DNA of 64,000 nucleotides. It comes from Pratylenchus scribneri. Lineage: Eukaryota > Nematoda > Chromadorea > Rhabditida > Pratylenchidae. Every line of letters begins with the position of its first letter. Position 1 is the first letter of the stretch. The translations under genes and the position numbers were made by a program. Below, piece by piece: positions 1 through 10,900 of the stretch. A model generated the notes under the pieces. The model worked only from the letters and a program-made list of their open reading frames with translations, did no database searches and was not told the DNA's origin. The stretch lies in contig JAQSEB010000105.1 in the NCBI GenBank assembly GCA_030063045.1, forward strand, positions 248,001 through 312,000. The letters are read 5' to 3'.

Positions 1-153
1 TCCTTCCATAGGCAAACAGACAAAATGATGCACTTTGGGCCAACAAAATGCATTTTAAATTTGGATGAATTAGTGAGGTATGGAATTGGAGCCAAATATT
101 CAAAAGTGAAAGAGGCAATTGGAGAAAACATTGTTGGATCAAATTTACAGTGA
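1..153 (+). CDS. 3' terminal exon of a gene cut by the window edge
   Basis: Frame 1 is open from the first base to a TGA at 151-153, giving 50 residues that include the stretch RQTDKMMHFGPTKCILNLDE. The run is charged, not low-complexity, and looks coding. It lacks a start, so the gene begins upstream of the window. I do not recognise the family from this short tail and assign no function. Base composition of the exon is less AT-rich than the DNA after it, which supports it being real. Confidence 0.5.
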   Translation, partial: SFHRQTDKMMHFGPTKCILNLDELVRYGIGAKYSKVKEAIGENIVGSNLQ

Positions 154-2266
154 ATAGAATTAAAATGAGTTCATTAGAGGGTGAATATGGAATTAGATTT
201 GATTCTTCAGTTGCATTCATTTTTTATTAGCTATAAAAATATTTTTTATGAATATTTTGTGAATTGCAATTATTTTGGAAATGAAACATAATATTTTCAC
301 ATCAGCCATTCAAAATGGTAATTTTCCATTTCCATGGATGCATTCAAAATTCAATGAATGGAAAGTGGAGCAAATATGGGAGAAATTTTGAATATTCCCA
401 GAAGGAACAAAAATATAATAAAATAATTTTGTTGGTTTGGCTTAACTTTCATTTTTATTTTTTGTATTTTTTATTGATTTTGTCAAGCACGAAGTTCAAT
501 CATACATTGAAAATATAGTTGGCAATGTCTTAAAAAATAAAAAAATTTGAAATAAAAATTGTATTTTTTCGGAATCAATTCCAAGACAAGGAAAAGACTT
601 AAAATTGGAAGGATTCGGATTTCGGATGCTAATAGTTTTTATTCAATTTCAAGACAAATTTGGTCACGCAAAATTAGTGAATTCGGTGAAATGTTCAAAA
701 AGGGTGTTGGCAACAAATCCAAGGGCTTTTAAAGAGGCTAAAAAAGAACATTTTGTGGGGACAAGGAATGTATGTAAATTCATCAAATAAAGTCAATGAA
801 AAGATTAATTTGCAAATAATGTAAATGCGGAAAAGAAAAGGAAGGAGCCCATTACTTTAGGCCAAAAAAGCAAATAAAAAGGCAGCTGAAACCTAATACG
901 AAATGTTAACGATGATTCAAAAAAATCCAATCCTTGGACTTTGGTCTTCCCGAAACCCGACCAATTTACCTTTTTCAAATTACCGAGGCGAAGGCGGTTT
1001 CGACAATTTTTTATACATTGAAAAAGTGTTTAGCTTTTTAAAGATAAGAAATTGAAATTAATAAAATTTTATCGTTTTATTAATTCATCAAAATGTCAAA
1101 TAATATAATTTGATTTCATCAATTCCAAATTGTGCCACTTTTCTTTATCCAATTTTTCGATTAATTTTCTCAATCATCAGCAGAAATGGGAACATTTCTG
1201 CGTCGATCTTTGCCTTCAAGTTGCCAAAGGATTGGCACATTCGGATCCAATGGATGTCTGGGTTGGCCAAAAGCGAAGAATGGCGGAGAAATGAAGAGGG
1301 TAAAAATTGTTAGTGCCAAGGGCAGAAAAATAAAGGGAAAAAATATAATTTTATAATGCATTTTTGGAAATTTAATATTTTTTGGGAAATGGGAATTTTA
1401 TTGGGTAAATATTTATTGTTTTTTTCATCAATAAACAATTCCAATAAAAAATAATAAAAAGCGTAATAATAATGCGATGATCTAAAAGGAAAAGGGTGGG
1501 TTAATGTTATTTTTGTTTACGTCTAAACCAACTTGAATTGATATGATGGAAATATTATTATTGAGGAAATGAATGGAATCGTTAAAGGATGAATGATTAT
1601 GGATTTGGTTTATTTGAAGTCAATTTCATTAAAGCGAATAAAAAATAGGTTAAAAATATAAAAAAGCTTTTAAATAAAATTTAATTGTGTAAGGGTAAAT
1701 AAATTTCAAGAACTTAATCAATTAATAAACCAAAAATTTTTCCTTCACATTGTTATGGTTTGGGCAATATTATTGTAATTTAATTTGTTATTATTGTTTC
1801 CTTTGAACGGATGAATTTGGCCAAAAAACGATGATATTGGTATTGGCCAACAATGACAATTATGTAAATTGGTGAAATAAATGATGGATATGGCCCAAAA
1901 ATTGTTAATTAAATATAAGTATTAGCATAATTAATATAATATTTATAATATTCCATATTATTTACATAATATTTTCACAATTCACATTATATTTTTTTCG
2001 TGAATAGAATAATGAATGTCGTTGAAATTTGAGAATGAATGAATAAATACAAAGAACTAATATTATTTTGGGCTTATCAAAAATTATCGTTCTCATATTA
2101 TCAATGTAAATAATAAATATTATCAATCATTTATTTATCATTTCCCCGAGGCCAATTTGTTTCTACCTCCCCTTTCATTTATCATTTCGAAAAAATCCAC
2201 CCAAAATAATAAAAAATATCAATTTTTCCTTCATATTTAAAAATTGCAATATTTTAATTCCATAAA
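154..2266. other. intergenic, no gene recognised
   Basis: About 2.1 kb of AT-rich DNA between the first partial gene and the oxygenase. Short open frames here (for example around 315-518, 605-790 and 1110-1361) have no splice partners and no recognisable motif. The last few hundred bases are very AT-rich and presumably hold the promoter of the downstream gene, but no element can be named. Confidence 0.6.
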
Positions 2267-3443
2267 ATGGAAATTCCAATTGTGGATTGTAAAGAAGGTG
2301 GCATTTTGGAAAATGGCCACAAAATATTCGATGCCATTTCCACAGTGGGATTTGTCTATTTGAAGAATTGTGGATTCACAGAAAATGAGGTGACAAAAAT
2401 TTTAGGGAAAATATTATTTCTTAAGATTTCAAAAATGTTCGAAATGGGCGATAAATTTTGGGCTTTGCCTGAATCGACAAAGGCCAAATTCAGTCGGCCA
2501 AAGGACTATGAGAAGGAGGGAAACACCGGATATGTGGCCCCAAATGTGGAATTTTTGAACCCAAAAAGTGTGGCCGAATTGCGCGAATCATTCAATTATT
2601 CATTCCGTGAATATTTAAATGTATTATTCCAAATTATATTTGGAAATATTCAATTGGCAAATTTAAGCCAAAAATTGACGAAAATGTGCCAAAATTTTGT
2701 GAAACAATTCATCAATTTTATGAGCATTGTTGGCAAATTGGAATGGAAATTTTACGCGTTTTGGCCACCAACTTGGGTTTATCCGTGAGTTTTGTCTATA
2801 TTTGTCAATTTATAAGTATTTTAAATTTTGAAGGAAACATTTTTTGAGGAAAATCACACAGTCGGCAAATCATGGACAACAATTAGATTTCTAAATTATC
2901 CTCCATTGCCAAAAGAAATAAGTAAATTTGATTAGAATTAAATGAATTAAAATTTGAATATTCTTAAATAAAAAGAACCGGGCACAGTTCGTTGTGGGGA
3001 ACATTCCGATTATGGAAGTATTACTCTCCTTTTCCAGGATGAAATTGGCGGATTGGAAGTTCATTTTTACCATGAAATTAATTTAATTTATTATTGATAA
3101 AAAAAGATTTCCCGCCGTGATGGAACATTCATCCAGGCCCATCCAATCCCAAATGCAGTTTTGATTAACACCGGCGATTTATTGCAACGTTGGACCTCCG
3201 ATCGGATTATGGCCGTGGTTGGGGGGCAATAATCCATTTTGATTCAATTTTTATATTGTATTTCAGCGCCACCGTGTCCTCATCCCAAATGATATCCGCC
3301 TTTACAGTTCGGAACGCCGTTCAATTGCATTTTTCTTCCATCCGGACGATGATGTTTTAGTCAAACCATTGGATGGATCAAATAAATATGAACCAGTCAC
3401 AGCCTATCAACATGTGATCAACCAGTTCAAGAAATCATATTGA
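2267..3443 (+). CDS. 2-oxoglutarate/Fe(II)-dependent oxygenase, isopenicillin N synthase-like
   Basis: Seven exons join in frame: 2267-2389, 2426-2620, 2668-2784, 2834-2921, 2976-3058, 3107-3217 and 3267-3443, encoding 297 residues, the usual family length. The N-terminal half matches the DIOX_N type (DAISTVGFVYLKNCG, then FWALPESTKAKF). The C-terminal half has the metal-binding HxD in GEHSDYGSITLLFQDE, a distal His in RHRVLIPND and the 2-oxoglutarate-binding RxS in SERRSIAFFFHP. These residues imply an active non-haem iron oxygenase, probably cytosolic since no signal peptide is seen. The substrate cannot be read from sequence. Introns are 36 to 54 bp and most end in AAG, not CAG. The first intron (36 bp, in frame) is the least certain. 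A diverged copy of the last codons lies at 6816-6867. Confidence 0.88.
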
Positions 3444-3534
3444 AAATTGCAAATGATTTTATTCTATTTTTTTGGAGATATCCACAATAAATGTTGGCAA
3501 ATATTTTTATGTTTCCTGCAAAAAACACCGATAT

Positions 3535-3830
3535 TCACAAAATCACTCCAATAAACTGCTACTTTTTTAACAAATTTTTCATTCATCTCATTAAAAAGCA
3601 AAAAGCAAAATGACAAAATTAAACTAATTGATTTAGTGAGAGGAAAAAATGCTTCAAATTGACCATTATTATTTCCATTCCTTAATATTATTGACTATTC
3701 GTGCGCTATGAAGCTTCCTAAATAAGGACGAAATTTTCGATGTTGCCGGAATCGCCTCCATCCCAATAAAATGAAGGAATTCTGGAAATTTTAACCGAAA
3801 CAACGCTTGAATTGCCAAAATGGCACAAAC
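3535..3830 (+). pseudogene. Truncated duplicate of the 5' region of the large gene at 7901
   Basis: Two blocks match sequence further right. Bases 3535-3715 resemble 7330-7505 (shared CATTCATCTCAT and TGACTAT followed by GCGCGCT-like bases), and 3724-3830 resembles the start of the coding region near 7958-8060 (shared GGAAATTTTAACCGAAAC). The copy lacks the start codon and signal-peptide codons and contains in-frame differences including stops, so it is a dead fragment. Between the blocks, about 450 bp present in the intact copy is absent. It follows the intact oxygenase gene directly, as the oxygenase remnant at 6816 precedes the intact large gene. Confidence 0.7.
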
Positions 3831-4255
3831 AACAAAATAGATAAACCAGTATTATAAAATGTATTTAAATAAAGGCAGGTGAAAAAATCATTTTTAAGGA
3901 AATTATATCTAAAAATAAAAAGGTGAATAAGATAATTTTTATTGCGCATTTGAATAAATTCTTTAAAATTAATATGTAAATATCTATATGTTATGTTATT
4001 CTATTTCTATTTTGGAAGAACTTAAGGGGTATTTGAGATTTGAGAGCAAAGAGCACGGAATATATTTCGTGACAAAATTGGCATCCATCTTCGATAAATA
4101 TTGTCAGTAAAAGAGGCGGCATTTAGCAGCTGCAATATATTTTAATTATGGCAATATCCATACAATTTAATCAGGAAATTGCAAGTATTTGATATTCCAT
4201 TTCTGTGCTTTATAATTCACATAATTTTCATTTTTTATTTATTGGAAAAAGGTTA
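3831..4255. other. intergenic upstream of the receptor gene
   Basis: AT-rich spacer between the pseudogene fragment and the receptor start codon. No gene or named regulatory element is visible. Confidence 0.5.
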
Positions 4256-6581
4256 ATGGCTTCTGCCCCAATTGTCACCCTTTGGTGGAATTCGCGAATT
4301 TCGCCCCCACTCGGATTGTTGGCTAATTTTTGGCTACTTTGGTTGGTGCTCTACCGAACACCCAAGGAAATGCAAACTCATTCCAAAATTCTACTCCAAA
4401 CTTGTTTACTTGACATAATTTTTCTGCTGATTTGTATCATTGGAATACCGGTAAGAAATTAAATCATTTTTTTAATATGTTCATATATATATATTTATAT
4501 TTTTATATATTCATAATATATATATATATTTTTATATATTCATATCATATTGATATTTATAAATTTCATATATTTCATATATATTTTAATATATTCATAT
4601 ATATATTTATATATTTTTATTATTCATATATATTTCTATATATTCATATATATTTTTATTATTCATATATATTTCTATATATTCATATATATTTTTATAT
4701 ATTCATAATATATTTTTTATATATTCATATTGATATTTATATATTTCATATATATTTTAATATATTCATATATATATTCATATATTTTTATTATTCATAT
4801 ATATTTCTATATATTCATATATATTTTTATTATTCATATATATTTCTATATATTCATATATATTTTTATATATTCATAATATATTTTTTATATATTCATA
4901 TTGATATTTTATATATTTATATATTTCATATTGATATTTATATATTTCATTTCATATATATTTTTTTTAATATATTAAATTCATACATATATATTTTTAT
5001 ATATTCATATATATTTATATATATATTTATTTATTTTTTTATATTTTTTAATATTTTATTATTTTTTATTTTTCTTGTTGAAATTTTTTATCAAATATTT
5101 TTTAAAGATAATATTTATGGAAACACACGATGGCACTCTCTATGTTTATGATGGTCTATTAATGCAAATATTCCACAACATATTTGGTGATTTGGCCATT
5201 CTTGTTCATCTCAGCATTAGTGCTGGTTTCATTATGTTTGATTTGATTGGCATCAGTGTGCAATTTCTCTTTCGTTATTTCCTCTTAATTCAGTAAAAAT
5301 AAATGTTAATTCTTAATTAATTAATTAATTTGATTAAAATTATTTTATAATTTTTTTTTATTTAAACAATTTAATTAATTATTTTTTTATTTTTAAATAA
5401 TTATAGCAATATTCGCTTTGGTTTATGCCGTTGCCGTTATTTGATGCTAATGTCCATCCCTTTTGTGATTTCCTGTTTACTTGCCACTTTAAATTTTATT
5501 CCAATGTATTCAACATTTAAAAGGGCTATGAATGTTCAAATGATTGTTAATAATTCTTTTGATATTGGCCAAAGCGAATTTTACTTTATATCCCAAGCTG
5601 GTGCTGATGTATGTTAATTTTATAAAAAAAAATTATTTATTTTTTAATTTATTTTTCAAAGGAACTTAACAGCTTTTTATTACTTCTTTGGGTTAGTCTG
5701 TATATTCCTATATATGTTTTCACCTATGCAATAGTGATTTTTTGTGCCATTAAAATGGTGATTTACGTAAATTCCCATGCTCGACTTGGTCCAAATACGA
5801 AACGACTGAACAGACAACTCACAACAACACTCATTATTTTGGTATATTTTTTGATAAAAAATTTTATGCCACAAAAATATTGATATTTGCCAATGTTGAT
5901 AATACCTAAGGGCCTTTCCTATTCATCATACTGTACCCCCCACTTTTTGCCTCATCATCCCTTCTTCACCCTATCAATCAAATATTGCCCCAATCTGTCT
6001 TTTTTAAATCAGCTCATTTTCCACCAAAATGCTCACACTTTTGCGAAGTACTGTCATCATATTTTCCCATAAAACATAAATAATAATATAAAAGTCGGTT
6101 CTTTTCTATTCCCTATCCAATTCATTGGGCCACTGATGGCTTAGGCCTCCGGCGAAAGCCCGATACTAGAGCCTAGGACCAGCTCTCATCCCAAACAAAC
6201 CTTAGTTCTAAATTAGGACTAATAATATTTTAATAATTTGTAATAAAATGATTTTTTATTTTTTAGTTTTAATAAAATTTTTTATTCTATACTAATAAAT
6301 GTATTTATTTTTATTTATTTTTAAAGGCCTTTTTACCGTCCATTCTCATTTCATTTGACATTTACACAATTGTAGTGCTTTTATTGGAAGTGAATTCATT
6401 GAAAACAACAAATGATGTGGATACAATTTTTCAAGAGCTTTATTTTCTGTTGCCATGTTTGAACCTGTTGATCAGCATTTTAACGAATACGCCCTATCGC
6501 AATGCGGCCATGTTTTGGCGCAAAAACAAAAATGGCAACATTCAAATTCAACCAACAATTGTGGAACCAATTGGACACTGA
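4256..6581 (+). CDS. Seven-transmembrane nematode chemoreceptor-like GPCR (Str/Srd-like)
   Basis: Five exons keep one frame: 4256-4450, 5108-5292, 5407-5608, 5662-5841 and 6327-6581, giving 338 residues, the normal size of nematode serpentine receptors. Hydrophobic segments occur in each exon, for example LGLLANFWLLWLVLY, LLQTCLLDIIFLLICIIGIP, YLMLMSIPFVISCLLA and PIYVFTYAIVIFCAIKMVIY. The motif QFLFRYFLL after the third helix and PYRNA at the C terminus are typical of the Str/Srd superfamily. The likely role is chemosensation at the ciliary or plasma membrane; the ligand is unknown. Intron 1 (657 bp) is almost entirely A and T and carries a tandem duplication. Intron 4 holds a dispersed repeat. 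The first ATG after the last upstream stop was taken as start; an upstream exon is possible. Confidence 0.82.
4469..5100. repeat. AT-only tandem repeat within receptor intron 1
   Basis: The intron consists of variations on TATATATTCATATATATTT. A segment of 171 bp starting at 4570 is repeated almost exactly at 4741, then decays. The repeat gives a long spurious open frame with Tyr, Ile and Phe only. It is interpreted as a minisatellite and is non-coding. Confidence 0.8.
5890..6225 (+). repeat. Dispersed ~300-bp element, copy 1
   Basis: Begins near GGGCCTTTCCTATTCATC and ends near ATTAGGACTAATA, inside the last intron of the receptor gene. It shares ordered blocks with 19150-19435, 26880-27145 and 30765-31091: CTACTGTACCCCC-like bases, ATCAATCAAATATTGCCCCA, TTCATTGGGC, GGCTTAGGCCTCCGGCGAA and the terminal GACTAAT. 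All four copies point the same way. No coding capacity is seen, so it is a non-autonomous transposable element of undetermined class. Confidence 0.8.
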
Positions 6582-6815
6582 AATTGTTTACAGACAAAAT
6601 CGTCAAATTTTTAGAGAAAAATTAAAATGGATCCCTCAAGGGAAAATAAATACATTTCGGTACTCCGAAAAATTTATTTATAAATGGTCTATACAACACA
6701 ACCTCTTTTGTTGATGTTTTAAATAAATAAAACCAAAATGTGATTGAATAATCAATTTCCGTTTCTGTTTATTTTTCTTTTCATACAATCGAATTAATAA
6801 AAGTTTTATTTAATA
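6582..6815. other. 3' flank of the receptor gene
   Basis: AT-rich spacer containing AATAAA-like sites near 6720-6730 that could serve receptor mRNA polyadenylation. Nothing else is seen. Confidence 0.4.
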
Positions 6816-6867
6816 GTCACCGCCCATCAACAGATGATCAAATATGTTCAAGAAAGCTTATTGAAGT
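6816..6867 (+). pseudogene. Remnant of the oxygenase 3' end
   Basis: The bases translate as VTAHQQMIKYVQESLLK, matching the C terminus of the intact oxygenase (VTAYQHVINQFKKSY, 3396-3440). No other oxygenase exons precede it, so it is a truncated duplicate. Its position upstream of the large gene mirrors the order at 3396-3830. Confidence 0.72.
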
Positions 6868-6917
6868 ACGGTAAATGGGAGGAAAAGGATGGTGGGGTGG
6901 AAATGGGAAGTGGAAGG

Positions 6918-7246
6918 CAATCAAACTGTCACTGTCATCAATCAAATTGTCAATAGTGGGAGAAGAACGAAAGGATGGATGGAGGGAATTAATTTCCTTT
7001 GCTCTTAGAAAATATGGTGTTTTTTATACTCAATATCATCGTTTCACATCAAACATCAAAACAAGAATAATTACTTGATCTTAATCTTACCATTCAAAAA
7101 TTTTGGAAAAATTGGGCATTATATGATGCCGAATTTGACAATTGGCTTTGTGAGTTTAAAAATAAATAAATTATTCTTCTTTTGATTGGACTGATGAGTC
7201 CTTCTCCCACTAGCCACTACTGATAATTTGATTGACAATTTGATTG
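6918..7246. mobile_element. Imperfect inverted-repeat (MITE-like) element
   Basis: The left arm 6918-6965 contains ATCAAATTGTCAATAGTGGG followed by AGAAG. The right arm 7201-7246 begins CTTCTCCCACTA and contains AATTTGATTGACAATTTGAT, roughly its reverse complement with two small insertions. The interior of about 235 bp is non-coding. No convincing target-site duplication was found, so the assignment is tentative. Confidence 0.5.
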
Positions 7247-7329
7247 TGGGGGCCAATCTCCATTAGTGCCAATACCAAAATTTCAAACGATTTGATTATC
7301 CCAATTATTTTTTGATGATTTTCATCTTT

Positions 7330-7505
7330 TCTGCAAAAATTACTCTAACAATCTGCTGAATTTATCTAATTTTTCATTCATCTCATCAAAATCCAACCGA
7401 CAAAATCGAATCAATTGAATGAATGCAGAGGAAATGAAGGCTTCAAAAATTGGCCATTATTTCATCCATTCTCCAATACTGACTATCCGCGCGCTCTGAA
7501 GCCTC
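7330..7505 (+). repeat. Duplicated upstream block of the large gene
   Basis: This block is the partner of 3535-3715. Both share TTTTTCATTCATCTCAT and the bases around the GCGCGCTCTGAAGCCTC region. It lies about 400 bp upstream of the large gene's start codon. It is non-coding in both copies and dates the duplication as older than the divergence now visible. Confidence 0.6.
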
Positions 7506-7900
7506 TCCCCCTCCTTCCTCGCCTTCAATCAATTTGGACATCATCCCTCATCAATTTGTCCCATTCCTCTCCTACATTTTCGTTGTCCCCTCATCAAGTG
7601 GTGATGAATTTTACTATAAATCAAAACATCAAAAATGATGATCCAAAATTCGAACCGTCGACCAAGCTGCCCACAAATAAAAAATGAAATAATATTAATA
7701 TTAATTATAAGTCCATATTAGTTGGTCCTAGTGATTACTGATTAAATTCATAATTTTATAGTTTAAATTAATCATTTTCATCCATAAAAATTCGGGTTTC
7801 TTCAAAGTAAGAAGTTGTCAAATATTTTTTATCAGTTTAATAAATTAAAATTTTCGCAGTAATTTAAAGCCAATATTCCATTCATTTTGGGTTTTGATTG

Positions 7901-10900
7901 ATGCATTTTTTTTCAATTTTATTCTTCCTTACAATTTTGCCAAAATTGTGCCTAAACATTGACGAAATTGTCGAGGTGCCGGAATCACCTCCAGCCCGAA
8001 AATATGAAGTGGAAATTTTAACCGAAACTCCGCCTGAATCGCCAAAACCCGAAAAGAATGTTTCGAGGGGATATAATTTTAAAAGATTGGCCAAAACCGT
8101 TTTATACGCGAATAAATTTTCAAAAAATGTGGAATCAATCAAAACACAAAAGAGAATAAATGAAAAATTCAAAAATTTGGTGAAAAAAGCACAAATTGAG
8201 GACAAAAATAGGCCGGAAAATAAATTGAATGAAATCACAAAACATTGGAAATTGGCGGCGAATAAAACGCAAAGTTTGCGTGCGGAATATTTGTCAAAAA
8301 TTGTGAAACCGGATAAATATTATTGGCCACAAGAATTTGGTGGAATTGTTGAACAGGTTTTTCGGGTCCCTTTTTATCTATTTTTGGCAAAACATATTAG
8401 GATGAGGAAGGCTGGTTGATTTCAAAGGATCCATTGATTTCGGCACTTTTGGAATTTTCGAAGAAAATATTGGCCATTGAATTCCCGGAAGAGGAAATGC
8501 AAAAATTGAAGGCAAATTTGGCAAAATTACCGGAAGGAGGTTGTCAACTCATTTTTGGGCCAGAAAAGAAGGAAAATGAACTTTTCCACAATGTTTTCCT
8601 ATTTGAGCAAGGATGCATGCTAAATAGGGAGAAAATGGATGGTGAAGGGGGAATGGACAATAAAAATGTTGAAAAAAATGTTGGGAAGAATGAGGAAAAA
8701 GAGGAAAAGGTGGATGATAAAAGGGAAGAAGGGAAATTGGAGGGGGCACAAGGAGAAAATAATAAAACTGGTATAAAATATAATAAAATATAAAACAAAT
8801 GCAAAATAAGCCGGGAATTTAATTTTAACTTTTAATTCACAGAGGGAAATGGCCCAAAAGAATTGAAAAATGACGAAGAATTTGAAAAATTTGAAGAAGG
8901 TTTTTACAATGAAGAATTCAAAGTGAAATTGAGTACAATGGCATTGTTGGAGGCTGTCAAAAATGGGCCAAAAGCATTTGGGGAAAATGCAGAATTGGAT
9001 TGGCGAAAATTGCCAAAATTTGTGCCCTCAATTGGAGGGGAAAATGATCAACAAGAAAGGAAATTGGGAATTATTTTTATGCTGAAAAGGGCGGTGAATT
9101 TTGTGAGCAAAAAAGTGGTTTATAAAGAAGTGGAATTGGAAAAGGAATTGGACGTAAAGGAGAAGGAAGGTGAAGGTGAAGGTGAAAGTAAATCAGCTGC
9201 AGCTGCAGGTAATTAATGTGAAATTGAAGAATATTATTAATTGGGGAAGTTGCACTCCTAAAATACTCGAAGGAAAGGCAACCCAAATTTTGTACATTGC
9301 CAATTATTTGAGCAATAAGCAATAATATTTCAAGCTATTAATAAAACTCATATCCTTTGATTACCCTTTTTGTTGATTTTTATGTGATATTAAAATGATT
9401 GGTCACCAGAAATTAGCGGCCAAAAAAATAACTCAATTTTGGACTACATTGCCGTCTTTTAGTCAAAACTTTTTGCAATCTTTCTCAAATCTATTAATTT
9501 TCTTTCTAATTAATTCATCCCAATAAGAGGCTTTATTTGCCACCGAAATTCTAAAAATAAAATTCACTTTAAAAATTAATATGATACGACAAATTCGTGT
9601 GTTGCAAATTTTTTCCACCCATTTAATTTACAGTAATTTTTTTAAAGGAGGAGAAAATATAGGAAAAGAAAAGGAGGAAGAAGAAATTAAAATTGATATA
9701 GTGACTGAGGGAATTCGGAAAATAACATCAAAGGAAAGGGAAAAATTGGCAGAAGAATTGGAAAAAACTGTAAAAAATCTGAAAAATGGACAAAAAATTG
9801 AGGAAAAGAGGGGAAAATCAGTGAAAAATGAACAAAACAAAGAAAGAAAATTTACGGAACAAAAAATGCATCCATGGAAATTCCTTCAACGAATTCGATT
9901 TAATATTCAGGCAATTCCGGCGAGGGAAGAATTGAAAAATGATCCGGAAGCGAATATTGGATGCAAATTTATGAAAATTCAATTAATTGAAAGGGCACTT
10001 TATGGGAATGAAAATCAGGTTTTGGAAAAATGGGATGTGCTATGATTAGGGTTGAATCTAAGCAGCATGAGAGTGAATTGTTGATAATGATAAAACTGCA
10101 ATGGATAATTTTTTATTATACATTTTATTCTCTAATGATATCAAAATCATTAATTTATGTTTGAGTTTAGCTACTTGAATTAACTAAATTTAAATGTTAT
10201 TGGCAAGTTAGGCCACTCGTTAAATAGAAAAAATTGACAAATACTTTTGATATCATTTTGTAGCTACATTATTATTATTATATCACCATCCACACCCAAT
10301 ATTTATTTCAATTCACAATTTTCCCACAACCCCAGTGAAAACGGCGATTTTTCAGGCCGATATTCCCCAAAAAATAAAATCACCAGAAGACTCGGGTATA
10401 ATTATGAAAATGGGCAAAAGATGGATGATTCGGAATTAGGAATTCGTTGGACCATCGATTCATTTGTCTATAAATTAATTTTCTCCCCTCATTCATTTTC
10501 AAGGTTGCCCAGGATTTGCGCGGCCGTCTTGGTGCCCAGATTCTCTTCTCCGTCATAAATATCAAAAAATTCACACGCGACTTGGGCCTTGCGATGTTTG
10601 CCAGTATTTTATTCAATGGGGCAATTGGCTCAATATTAAATTTGTTGGCCTGGAATTCATTGGTCGCCCATGTCGCAAAATGGGAAGCCCGAATTCGACT
10701 TGGCACAAAACATAAATTCAGCCAAATATTGGCCATTATTTTATATTGTATTACCACACTTTTGACACAATTTGGCGATTCCTTCTTTTTGGCCCGTGTT
10801 TTGGTCAAATCCCGTGGAGGCAATTTCTTCACGAATCGAAAACAAGTTTGGGAGGATTTCAAAGATTCATTCAAATCTGCACTGGTGGCCATGTTCGGTT

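Noticed and set aside
4432..5151. 239-codon plus-strand frame of Ile/Tyr/Phe-rich sequence
   Set aside because: An AT-only tandem repeat in receptor intron 1; no codon bias and no hydrophilic stretch typical of protein.
7191..7201. CTGATGAGTCC resembling the hammerhead ribozyme core
   Set aside because: The conserved GAAA strand and the second half of stem II are absent nearby, and the GGACTGATGAGTCC is a simple palindrome.
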